A stretch of 64,000 bases of DNA from Sphagnum magellanicum (taxonomy: Eukaryota; Streptophyta; Sphagnopsida; Sphagnales; Sphagnaceae). The stretch's first letter is position 1; the number at the start of each line of letters is the position of its first letter. A program made the position numbers and the translations under genes. This document shows positions 1 to 10,932 of the stretch, piece after piece. The notes under the pieces are model-generated. The model did no database searches. It was not told the DNA's origin and worked only from the letters and a program-made list of their open reading frames with translations. The stretch spans positions 19,975,501 to 20,039,500 of the forward strand of contig CM038912.1 of the NCBI GenBank assembly GCA_021904315.1, read 5' to 3'.

Positions 1-295
1 TTTAGTAAGGGATAAACCTTCAAGTTTTCATCACCAAACTCCTCAAAATAATAATGTACTTTCAATAAGGTTAAATGCACAAGGGATGTGTGTTTTGCAT
101 TAAGGTTTGATCAATATTGAGGATAGATAATCCTAGTAGCATTTGTGAATTCTAGGTTAAGATATGTTTGAAAAAACTCAATGAAGGTGGTAGCTACATC
201 TAACATTGCATTTCCACTTTTTTAGTAGCACATACCTTCATCATGGGTGCACATAACAAGAAGCACTTACAATGGACCTATTGTTTTTAACCATG

Positions 296-298
<3 letters not shown>
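1..298. other. AT-rich spacer, no gene seen
   Basis: Low-GC sequence with no open frame of interest and no recognisable repeat before the TA microsatellite. The same character resumes at 364-1036. I see nothing further in it. Confidence 0.5.

Positions 299-363
<65 letters not shown>
299..363. repeat. (TA)n microsatellite
   Basis: An uninterrupted TA dinucleotide run of about 65 bases. Its length is probably polymorphic and it is prone to assembly error. Confidence 0.95.
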
Positions 364-365
<2 letters not shown>

Positions 366-1036
366 TATTTGTTTGTGGTTTTAGTAGTCCACCAAGATAA
401 CAACCCATCATTGTTGTAATTCATGCAAGATCCCTAAAAGTCTTTTCCTTGGATCAATATAAAATGCATACATATTTATGGGTTTAAGTAGCCAATGAAC
501 ACAAAATCTTGTAACAAATATTATTAAAAAAGAATGTGCATGTGTTTGAACTTCCACCAAACTAATTTATTAAAAAAGTTTGACATCAATTGTGTTCATA
601 ATAAAATAGTCCAAAACCCAAAGAATAAAAATTTCAAAATAAACTACATTTTTTTATTGCTATTAAATGATTAAAAAGTATGGTTGTGAGAAGATAATAT
701 TTGTAACAACACAATATAAAGTTCAAATATGTTTCAAAAACCATTCAAATGATTACAACTAAAGTTTTGCAAACATGTACTAAAATAGTTGAACCAAAAT
801 TTTAATGATTTTTAACAAGAAACTAGGATGATTTTTAAGCAAAACATTTTCTTCAAGCACAAACACTTGTGGGGGCTCTTTGTCTAATCCAAGCCCACTT
901 GGTTAACACCACATCTTTATGCATTTTTTGGGTTATGATCCCACCTCCATCTTTACGTTTTGGATGAAGTATTACTTTAGGGTGTGTTGGGGAGTATGTG
1001 CACATTATTAATGTTCTTGACCCCCTTGCTTGGCCC

Positions 1037-1186
1037 TAGCCTCTTTAAAGAACATTAACAATTTACAAGCATTTTATGTTGCAGATTTGTTTTCTCCTTG
1101 CCTTGGATTTTTAGCCTCTTTAAAGAACATTAACAATTTACAAGCATTTTATGTTGCAGATTTGTTTTCTCCTTGCCTTGGATTTT
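1037..1186. repeat. 75-bp tandem duplication
   Basis: Two near-identical 75-bp units lie head to tail, the first starting at 1037 and the second at 1112 (both begin TAGCCTCTTTAAAG). The period is a multiple of three, so an open frame runs through both copies and repeats 25 residues, but nothing else suggests coding. This is probably a recent local duplication. Confidence 0.9.
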
Positions 1187-1518
1187 ATGGTGGATTTTTA
1201 GCTCCATTTGAAATTGCATGTGTTCCAAAAGTTTTGGTCCATTCCCCTTCCAAACCCACCTAAGGTTGCACAAAAGCTATTACCCCCAAATGCAATGGCT
1301 TGCATTCCCCTTTTTGTGTAGTTTGTAGAAAGGGGAATAGATTGGTTTCATGAGAACATTTCAAATAGATTACATGAGCATTCTTTCTCTAGCATCATTT
1401 TTGACATGGCTTCTGATTTATGTCACATGTGCCTAAGGTCTTGTGCAAGTTCAAGGGGTGGTGGGTGCATGACTTTTTGTTCGTCCAATCATTTTTGTGT
1501 TTTTGTTTGGCTTTAGAT

Positions 1519-1562
<44 letters not shown>

Positions 1563-2794
1563 GTGCATTAGGTTGGGCCTCCCCCATTGTTTACCCCATC
1601 CTTTAGCTCTTAGATTGATTCATTGCATTTGTGGTCAACCTCTATAACCAACGGGGACCCACTTCTTTCATTGTACCCATGGTGAGGAACGGATTGCATC
1701 CCATGATGTTGTTGGGATGTTTTCACTTTCATTGTAACAGATTTAAAGTTTCAGGTTTCATGTGGTCAAAGTCATGTGCTTTTGTCACCTACCTTTCAAT
1801 GAGTTGACGTTATGTTATTAGTTTATAATGTTTCGTGGGGTGGCTGTAACAATGGTGATTTAGGCAAAGGAAAGACTTTACCATGATTGGCACCCTAGAA
1901 ATGCATTTCTTTTCCTCAACATAAAGGTTTTTGATTGCTTTCATCAACAAGAAGTTGGTTTTTTTTCATTGATGTGCTAACATGGTGTGATTAGCAAAGG
2001 GCATAGGGGACCTTGCTTTGGTTATCTTGTGTGCTTTCTTTAATCAAAACGTGTCGATAACTTTGTAGAGAGCTCAAGCCATTTTTATTTTGAGACACGT
2101 TGTCATTATAGTTGAGAGGCTTTTCTAGGCTTAGTGTTTTTTCATGTTTCCATCCCTTTCTCTTTTCGATATGCTTCATACAACTAATGGAGGTTTTGGA
2201 ACATGATTTATTCCTTTGCCCTTTTGTGACTCACTTCACGTCTTGTCCATGGGGCTTTGACTTGGGTCCTCTCTTTTTGTTTCTGCTTTTTTTCCCCTTT
2301 GCTGGATGCTTTTTCACACAAAATTTACATTATTCTGGAGTTGGTTTCTCCATTTTTCCTTCCAGGCAGAGAGATTCAACAAGTCAGAGTATGGGAGTGC
2401 CTAATTGAGCATAGTTGGTGGCTGGCTGCCTGGCTGTATTAGGTATAGAGTATAGAATGCTCTCTGTAGCCCACTCTCTAGAATTGCTAAAATAAGGTGC
2501 GAAGATTCCACTGCACATCTCTAGAGGCTACTTTATTTGCCACCTTTGATCAGGAATTGCCCACAAGCCCAGTTTGTCACATGCCGCCATTTACAATAAT
2601 TTTTTGGCTGCAACAATCCCTATATTTTTAGTGGCTCCTTCAACTACCACCTAGTGCCCCTCTGGTTAGAAATGTTAACTCTATTGTGGTTGCTTGACCC
2701 AACTACATCATAAGTTAACCAAATTATTGCATATATAACTATATATATATTGTGTTTTTAGTGTTTTAATTAATTCTTTCATTTTGGTGAGGGT
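1187..2794. other. Spacer with long poly-T tract
   Basis: T-rich intergenic DNA. A run of about 42 T lies at 1520-1561. Short open frames on both strands have low-complexity, F/C/L-rich translations typical of T-rich non-coding sequence. I find no supported gene. Confidence 0.5.
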
Positions 2795-2970
2795 AAAGCC
2801 TCATGGCCACTGGCTTTATTGGAATAAGGGCCCACCCGAGGTGGAAGGCCCAATTGTGGTAAAGCCCGTGGCCAAGGGCTTTATGAGCAAAGAGCATTGA
2901 GGTGGATTTTGATTATTATTATTATTATTTTTCCCTGTGATACGTGGTGAACACCTGCCAGGTATCACAG
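2795..2970. repeat. Cluster of three small hairpins
   Basis: Two related inverted repeats lie about 64 bp apart (near 2797-2820 and 2861-2883). Both have the form AAAGCC...TGGCCA...GGCTTTAT, the second with perfect 7-base arms AAAGCCC/GGGCTTT. A third follows at 2935-2970 with perfect 9-base arms CTGTGATAC/GTATCACAG around a loop that itself contains GGTG/CACC. They look like remnants of a foldback repeat family. No coding signal is present. Confidence 0.7.
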
Positions 2971-4000
2971 GCCAAAAAAAAAAATGCAAGTGGGTTTAAC
3001 CCCTAAAAAAATGTTATAAAAAAATATTATTTAAAAATTAAAAAAAAAAAACTCTACATGAGGAATGAGCACTACATATTTTGAGATGCCTGCCCTTTTG
3101 GAAAGAAAAAATTCCTGTGCAATAAGGTGCCCTCCAACTACACTACAAAAGTCTGCCCAATGCCTTATGATCACAATAGGTGGTACTCACACCAGATTGA
3201 TTCCTAATATGCCAATGAACCAACCCTTTTGCCATTGTGAAAATTCTTTCCTTCTGAGTGTTTTTTTCATGGGAATTAATTCCTTCCTTCTTTCCTGTGG
3301 CTTTTTGTATAGGAGAAGGGCCTGAGTACAGGGCCCTTTCCTGATTTGAGAGCTGTGCCCCAGGCCCGGTAGGCTGAAAATACAAAGGAAAAATCCAGGC
3401 AGTGCTTTATGTTAAAAAAAATTCATTCCTTGTGAAAGAAATTCAGGGAAATTGCTTCCTCCCTTTGCCATTGTAAAATTTTGTAGTGTCAAACATGCAC
3501 CAAAACTTGCAAACTAACAGAAATGGGAGTGTGAAAAGGTGCTACCTAAAATTTGCAATTTTTTTTTTTTTTTTTTTTGGGGGGGTCTTTCAAGAAATGC
3601 TCCAATTATTGATGATCTCTATATTAGTATACACCTTTGCAAAATAGCAGAGTTGAATACTAGCTACCAAAATTTCTGGAGGTTAAAAAGATCGTGTTCA
3701 GTTTCCATTTCCTGAGTCCTCAGAAAAAATTGAGACAAAGTTGGTGCAAAACATGGAATGTTAGCTAATTTGGTGCTTGGTGCCCTCAGTTTGTTGCCTT
3801 TTGGGTGCGCACCCAGTTTCTTGTCTTTTGGGTGGCCACTCAGTTTGTTGGCTGTTCTTCCCTAGTAACAAGGGGAGAGACTAACGGGAACCATGTAGGT
3901 TTTCATTTGGTCTCACATCTACTAAGGGTTTTTTCTAAGGTTTTTTTTGTTGAAATTTTAAGCTCAAGTCTTTGGAGGTGGTGGTGGTGATGATCCCATG
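2971..4000. other. Spacer upstream of the PTEN-like gene
   Basis: Mixed-composition sequence with A- and T-runs, including T20 followed by G7 near 3559-3585. I see no supported gene. The right part probably merges into the promoter of the PTEN-like gene. Confidence 0.4.
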
Positions 4001-4290
4001 AGCTTCTCTGAAATGTGAGGGTTGAGTTTTCTGATCATCAGCAGAAACTTGACATGTTGGTTTCATGAATTTGTACTCTTTGAACTTCTTCTCTGGAATG
4101 TGAGAGCTTCAGTTTTTCTAATCATCATCAGAAACTTGACACGTTGGTTTCGTGATCCCTCAAATTTTTGAGCTTCTTCTGAGAAAAAACTGTGAGTTTG
4201 AGTTTAGTGATCATCAGAAACTTGATGTGTTTCTGCAATTTGAGCTTTGCTTCTCTGAAATGTGAGCTTGGGTTTTTATTGATGATCATA
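4001..4290 (+). repeat. Degenerate tandem repeat in the PTEN leader/promoter
   Basis: About four diverged copies of a 70-87-bp unit begin near 4001, 4084, 4171 and 4242. Each carries a GAGCTTCTTCTCTGAAATGTGAG-like segment, then GATCATCAGAAACTTGA, and most then TGTTGGTTTC. They lie 430-720 bp before the start codon, so they are in the promoter, the 5' UTR or a leader intron. Transcript data would be needed to say which. Confidence 0.7.
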
Positions 4291-4319
4291 AGCTTGAGAT
4301 AGTTTTTTTTGTTTTTTGC

Positions 4320-4336
4320 GTTTAGGGTTTAGGGTT
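4320..4336 (+). promoter_or_regulatory. Telo-box-like (TTTAGGG)2 motif
   Basis: Two tandem plant telomere-type units lie about 390 bp upstream of the start codon. In plants such telo-boxes occur in promoters and leaders of growth-related genes and can bind single-Myb factors. A role here is inferred from position only. Confidence 0.45.
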
Positions 4337-4609
4337 TTGTATGGGTTTTTAATGGATGGATTTTTAGCAGGATAGCTGTTCCAAGTTTCTTCTGCAGGTT
4401 CCTTCCTGTAGATGTCGCTCTGATCATAATGTGACCCTGAAAAGGATTTACAGCATTTTTTTTCCAGGATCAGAAGTTTGGGAATGATACCATATGAGAA
4501 ATGTTTTCAGGGTTCTTCAAGTGTTGGTTGTAGATCTCACGGGTTCCAGATTCTGCAAAATGAAGGCAAGCAGGAACTCATTTCTAACTTGTTGAGGGAT
4601 TTTAGGGTT

Positions 4610-4627
4610 TAGGGTTCAGATCTCTGA
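4610..4627 (+). promoter_or_regulatory. Second telo-box-like motif in the PTEN leader
   Basis: Another TTTAGGGTTTAGGG lies about 100 bp before the start codon. The inverse form (CCTAAACCCTAAACCCT) lies in intron 4 near 7053-7070, so this gene carries three telo-box-like sites. Confidence 0.45.
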
Positions 4628-4718
4628 ATCTCTTAGTCTTATTATTCTGTTCTCCTCCATATCGAAGTTGCCCTAGCTGCAAAAAAAATCATCAGGAGCT
4701 TGCAGAACACCACAACCG

Positions 4719-7700
4719 ATGGCTGCAGGTTGTGACATTTCAACGAGAAGTTTTTCTTCTTCTTCAGCTTCTCATCGGCCTCTAAGCAGATCCCTGATGA
4801 GATCTGCTTCATCTAAATCTACTTGGGTCCAGCAGGATCCAGACTCTTCTGCCCTTGGAGCAACTCCTGCAGCTTTCCCTTCAAGAGATGAAGACAAAAA
4901 AGATAAGCAATCCACAACCGTGCATGACAAAACCCATCTTCATCATCTTTATGGCGCCAAGGAAACTGATCAAGACTCACCCAGTTTTTTGCTTGGAAAA
5001 AATGCACAATGTGAGATATTGTTGGATGAAGAAGATTCAGCCAATTGGGATCCTTCACATGTCCCTACTTTGAAACTTTCTTCTGGAGACAAAGACAATG
5101 ATGGTGATGGTGCTTCAAAATTACCAGAGAGAAGTTGCCTTTATGATTTGGAGGATGCATTATCCGACATTACCTGTGACAACTCTTCTACTGCAGACAA
5201 AGATGAAGTATCCTCCTCATCATTTGGAATGCTCAGGAAACCATTCTTAAGGTCATGTAGTCTTGCCTCCCGGGAACAAAACTCATCACCTGGGAAATTT
5301 CTGGCAAGATCAGCATCAAATCTTTCAGCTAAGGACAACCAAGAAGCCATTCTTGTTGGAACTCAAGAAAACCGGACTTCATCATATCGATCATTTTTCA
5401 GCTTTGGCAAAAGTGATTCGAAACCCAGTCACAACAACTGGGAACAGCAGCAGCCCCTTTCTTCAGATCCCTCTGTCAATCCCAATTTGGGTCCAATTTC
5501 TGGCCTCTCAAATTGGGCTCGAAGATTCCGGAATTCTACCGCAAAGGTTCAGAGCAGTACTGATGCAGATCTGTTGGCTTCATCATCATCACCTAACAAG
5601 CTTAGAAAGGGTGGCTCACCTGCAAAAGCAGCAGCAGCAAAGGAATCTGATCTCAGCATTTCTTCAGTGTCACAAGATACAAGCTCCTTGAAGGTTTTTA
5701 CGAAGGGGTTTCTGGACTCCTCAAGAAATGCTGTCAAATCAGTGCAATCTAAAGCACGGAATCTTGTGTCACAAAACAAACACTGGTATCAGGTACTTGA
5801 CCTAAACCCAGGATTGCAGATGTCTGCAATGGTTGGCCCGAATTTTAGACACCCACTGTTGGAAGCATGATGATGATGAAGTCAATGGGGAAAATCATGG
5901 CTGCTCATCCACTGCTATTCATGAGGCAGAGGTGATGGTCCAACACTTTGTGGGTGACACTCATAAGGTTATGACCACACTCAATTATTGTCATCTTAGT
6001 TTTTATTTTACTGGAACTAATAGAACAGGTACCTTCAAAGATTTGTTTTGGAGATTTTCTCAACGATCTCATAAGATATTTACCCTTTTCAAATAAGCAA
6101 TCTGTGGATTTGCACATGACTAGTATGTTCATCTGTTGGAATGTTTGTTTAGTACCTTCACTGTTCTGCATTTTCTGTCCTGGGGTAAGGGTGAGATGCC
6201 TTAAGGGTATCATTGGCTATTGTGTAGATGATGTTTCTGAACAACTAGATTTATGGAAGCCCTTTTGAATTAATGGAATGAGTGGATGGGTTCTGTTTTG
6301 GTTCCCAGGATAATGGTTTGGAACTTGACATGGCGTACATTACAGAAAACATAGTTGCCATGGGTATTCCATCAGCTGATATGAATTCTGGTCTCTTCAG
6401 CTTTGTTGAGGTATGCAACTTGCTTTTCCCTTTTTATGCAATTTTTGGACAGAATAGCACCTTTTGTAAGTTTTCAACTAGCAGACTTCTGGATTTCCAA
6501 AGTTCAAACAGATTAAATTTGACCAATCGCTCAAGAAATCTGAGTTTGAAGATGTGTGCTTTCATAGACTTATTTCTCAAAATGTTCTTGGGTGCAAAGT
6601 GAATCCCTTGAGTTTTGTTAACTATGTTGTCAGGTCCTTAACATTTTGGATTCTTTGCAGGGATTTCATCATATGCACCATAACTACATGGAGGATGCCA
6701 TCAAGTATTTCGAAACTCAACATTCAGTATGTCTTTTTTGTCTTTTGATTCAATTTTGTTTTGTAATTCTTTAGACTCTTGTTCTGTATTGTGAGAAGTT
6801 GAGACCATAGTTACAGATTTCAGACAAAGACTCTTGAGGGAAATTTTTTGTCTGAATAATTCACTGCACTACCTGGAAACATTCTCTGTGGTGTCTGGTA
6901 ATAAAATTCTTAAGTCCATGCATATCTGTTTTCAGGGAAATTACAAGGTGTATAACCTTTGCTCTGAACAACTCCAAGATGCTTCAATACTTGAAGGAAA
7001 GGTGCACTTCACAGTTTCCTCTAAACCTTTTGAATTCTAGGTTTTTCCAGAATCCTAAACCCTAAACCCTGAATACAAAAACCTGGAAATCTGATATCTG
7101 CTGATGAGTAGCTTACTGACAGATTGTGAACCAGTAACAATTGGTATTTTTAAATAGGTAGTTCTTATTCAGGTCTTTATAAACTCTGTTTTGTGTGTTC
7201 AACTTGTGGCAGGGGGAATGGTTTCCAATGGACGAGAATAATTGTCCACCATTACAGTTGGTGACCACATTTTGTCAAAGTGCTTACAAGTACCTGAAGG
7301 CAGGTCTTGAGAATGTGGTGGTAGTGCATTGTAAAGGAGGCATGGCACATGCTGGCCTTATGATTTCATGTCTCCTCCTTTACCTCAAAGTATTTGCCAC
7401 TTCCCTTCAATTTTCTCAGATAGTTTTCAATCAATCTCTTCTGGGTTATGGCAATGACCTGTTGAAAATCCTTAGTTCTGCCAAGCAATTGAGGTCAATT
7501 GTATGGTGCGTGTGTGTTTTTTTGCAACTCTTGTTGGTCCCATTTCCTTCTTTTTATCAGGACCATGTTTGACAATCTCTGGTGTCTGCCTTTTGGTTTT
7601 GTGAAGTTTTTCCCAACTGCAGAGGAGTCTGTGAATCACTACAACCAGAAGCGGAGCGTGGATGGCAAAGGCCTGATTCTTCCAAGCCAGCTAGTAAGTA

Positions 7701-10700
7701 TTCCTTCATTATGGCTGGTCTTAAAGATGCATGATGGCACTTCTTTTGTATATTCATAAGAATGCACTTCTTCTTTTGTTCCATTCAAAACTGGGTGTAC
7801 ATTCAAAACATGCACTTCTTTTATACATTCTTCTTTTTTATGCTTCTTTTGCTGTTATAACCCTATATATGATGTATAACGTTTTTGAAAATGGCAGCGT
7901 TATGTGAAGTACTTTGAGTGTGTGTTGAGGGAATTTGATGGGCATACACCAACAGGCCGAAGGTAAAATTTCTCTGGCCACAAACAGGACCAGCTCAACT
8001 TTTAGATTCACAATCAGAGTGTCAAGGGTGCTTTGAATTTGGCAATACAAGACACAACTAGGACACGAAAAATCTTCTGTTATCTCATTTGTGTATGTAA
8101 AGATTTGCAGATGGGTGGTCTTCCTGACCCTCTTTATCAATTGACGACTTGGATTTTTTTTTCCCCTTTGATTTATGATGTTCTGATCTTAACCTGCTGA
8201 TGCTGAAATCCATTAAATGCAGGTGCCAATTGAGAAGCATCCAGTTGATCAATTGCCCATCTTGGATTCGTCCAGCTCTCAATATTTCAAACCATAATGG
8301 TAAAACTCATACCTGCTCCAATGTGAGGTTCTGTAGGGCTACCGAGTGAATATCATGTGTCAGTTGGTGATTTTATTTTTCTTTTCTTGTTGTAGAGCTG
8401 ACCAAGATGTGGCCTTGATTATCTCAGGTATTGTGTTTTCAAGTCGGGAACATCGTCAGACAAGAGCAATGCTGGTTTGTCTTTACTCAATTCCAGCTAC
8501 CCAATAATCCCTGAGTTGTCACTCTTAGTTTACAGATACATGCTGTCAGTTTATCTTTGGTTTTGTTTTGACAGTGCTTAGAACTCCTTCATCAATGGCC
8601 TGGGTAAGCAGGTTGTTAATATGATCTTGAAATTTACTACAGACTGAGGACCAATGGCTAAGCACCAGAACAGAGAGAGTTGTGGTTTTTGACCTGCTGG
8701 AGGAGCAATGCATCACAGAAATTGATGGCGACTTCAAAATTCATTTCACTGACCGACATGGCAACTTTTATTGGTAAGCATCTGCTTGTACCCATTGAGA
8801 GAATGTTCTTTATGAATGACAAGATTTCTCATGGTCAAAACATGAATGAAAGGAAAGCAGCAGATGTGAATGACCCTATAGCAGCAATTGGTGTGGTGCC
8901 AAAACATGACCTGCTGACATGAAGCATGGACTGATCCAGAAGAATCTGGTGTGTGTATACGATGAGATTGTAGCTTTAGTTTGTCATGGTCACATGCTTC
9001 AGAGTTCTGTGTTCAAAACATCTAAAGGTCAGTGACTAGCAATGCTCTGAACATTTTTGACATGGCATGAAATCATCCCCAGAATCATGTAGAAACAATA
9101 AGCAACTACTCCATTGATAAGATAATATGACCAATCTTTTGCTGGGATTGCAGTTGGTTGAATACGAATATGATGGAGTCACAATTGATCCTCAATGCTG
9201 AGGACCTAGATGGTTTTGACAAGGTATGGTACAAAGTGCCTCTTCATGGTGATTCACCATTAACAAATCCATGGATGCATTTGTCTAGTGCTTTCCATTC
9301 AATATTTTTCAAGTTTTGTTTGTAATTCATTATCTGGGAGCAGATGGACTTCTACTTGAAATCTTTAATGCAATTATTATAAAATATCTGGTGTAATTAT
9401 TATATACTTATTTACACACACCATCGGGATTTGATGATGTCAGTCTTATCAATGTTATCCACAATCAAGGTGATGGTCTGACACTTTGTGAACAACTCTG
9501 ATAACATTATGAGTTATGACCGCATTCATTGTTGTGTCATCATCAAAGTGTTGTTGAGATTTTCTCCGCAATCCCAAACAGATGAAAATTCTTTAATTTG
9601 AACTCAGGAGGTGGATGGGCTACTTCCGTGATTATTTTACACATGACCTTTTAAGTCTTATTTTCATTCAGGAAGAACCTCCCTGGTCTCTCTATGGACT
9701 TGGAACATAATGACTGCCAATTATGCTATGCCCATTCCACTCTTTTGTCTACAGGGCATGGCCAGTCAAACAGCTGATTCATACTGGGAGAAGGATGAAT
9801 CTGCACCTAAGGTGAAAATCATGGTGCAAAACATCTCATTCCTTACTGGTGCTCAATATGTGCAGAGACAGGTCCCTTCGGTTGGATTCCAAGTGCGAGT
9901 GGAGATCATGGATGACAATCTGCCCATTCCTGGTGATCTGGATGCAGATTCTGGTTATAAGTCTGGTGATAATAATAGGGTAGTGGCACCTGCAGTTAGG
10001 AGTCAAGCTTCAGGGAGCTCACCTTCAGGCAGCAATGCTGTAACAGTGGGAGGAGAACCTGATGATATATTTACAGGTTTGGTCACAAAGCTTGTCATCT
10101 ACGGTGTTGTATAATTGTTAACTGTCAAATCAGCACCTCTTTGTTTTTTACACTTTTACTTCCCTCCTCTCATATCTGCAGTGTGAGCATTTGTGTGCAT
10201 CACCATCTTGCTGGTTATTGAAAGATTGTCCTCTCTATTTTTCCAGACAGTGAAGGAGAGGAAGATGAAAGTCCACAACTGGATAATGGTGAAGCAGAGG
10301 TGAAAAGTAGGATGGATCTTGGTTTGGAAGTAGGAACTGCTTGTGTGGATACATCCAGGGCTCCTGATTTGATTGGAGGGAAAAATCAAGGGAAATTCCA
10401 AAATGTGATCACGAATGCCATGTCCGATATGGGCAATGGGATTTTGAATGCAGTGGATAGGATCCGCATTTCCCACTTGTCAGTCAGTGGGAGATTGACA
10501 AGCCTACCAAACAGCCCTCGGATGATACATGGTGACCGACAAGACTTTGGGTCTGCAAGGTCAACTGGTGACAATGTTGCCAACTGTGAATGGTTGTATG
10601 GGAGCTCAAGATCCCTGAGTGGAAGGTTTTTGGCTTCAAACAGTTTTGAGGAACAAACTGTCAAGACTGCAGGAAAACTGGAGCAGCTAGGGATAATAAA

Positions 10701-10932
10701 CTTGGACCAAACTGGGAAGGGGGGGGACATCAGTGACCATCTTTGTTCGCGTTTCAAAGAGACACCCAATTCTTCATTCCACAGTGAGGACAATGGAAGT
10801 GTAAACTATGTGGATCCACCTAGTGATTTTCAAGCATTGGCTGTAGCCAGTGCTGCTGATGCTTCTGTTTTCAGTTTTGTTGACGATGATGATTATGAGA
10901 GTGAGGATGAAGTCACAGTAGTTTCCACTTGA
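4719..10932 (+). CDS. PTEN2-like: PTEN2-like phosphatase, active site substituted
   Basis: Complete 13-exon gene encoding 952 residues. Exons: 4719-5792, 6309-6410, 6661-6726, 6936-7001, 7213-7389, 7607-7693, 7898-7962, 8223-8299, 8428-8474, 8643-8773, 9154-9223, 9866-10076, 10247-10932. All junctions are GT-AG and all phases join. PTEN removes the 3-phosphate from PIP3 and the domain order matches plant PTEN2: a disordered Ser-rich N-terminus with the conserved SNWA (about 263) and FTKG..D.S.NAVK (about 326) segments, the phosphatase domain (about 360-560), a C2 domain (about 560-690), and an acidic tail with DIFTDSEGEEDE and ADASVFSF. The N-terminus is about 200 residues longer than in Arabidopsis PTEN2. 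The P-loop reads HCKGGMAHAG instead of the usual plant HCKAGMARTG: Cys476 is kept, but the catalytic Arg is His482 and the following Thr is Ala. The acid loop has DENN where plants have DDHN. The frame is otherwise intact, so a catalytically dead but expressed protein is the simplest reading. The start is the first ATG of a 358-codon open exon, after stops. Confidence 0.93.

Noticed and set aside
1030-1263. 77-codon frame containing a repeated 25-residue block
   Set aside because: The repetition is simply the 75-bp DNA duplication. No start context, homology or splice evidence supports a protein.
8575-8603. Short AG...GT stretch between PTEN exons 9 and 10 that could be an exon
   Set aside because: Including it breaks the frame into exon 10, and homologues join exon 9 directly to the TEDQW segment of exon 10.
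9755-9865. In-frame upstream acceptor giving a 37-residue longer PTEN exon 12
   Set aside because: The extra stretch would split the C2 domain at a point where plant PTEN2 joins DK directly to the R.(V/L)PS.GF segment. It is possible as an alternative form but not chosen.
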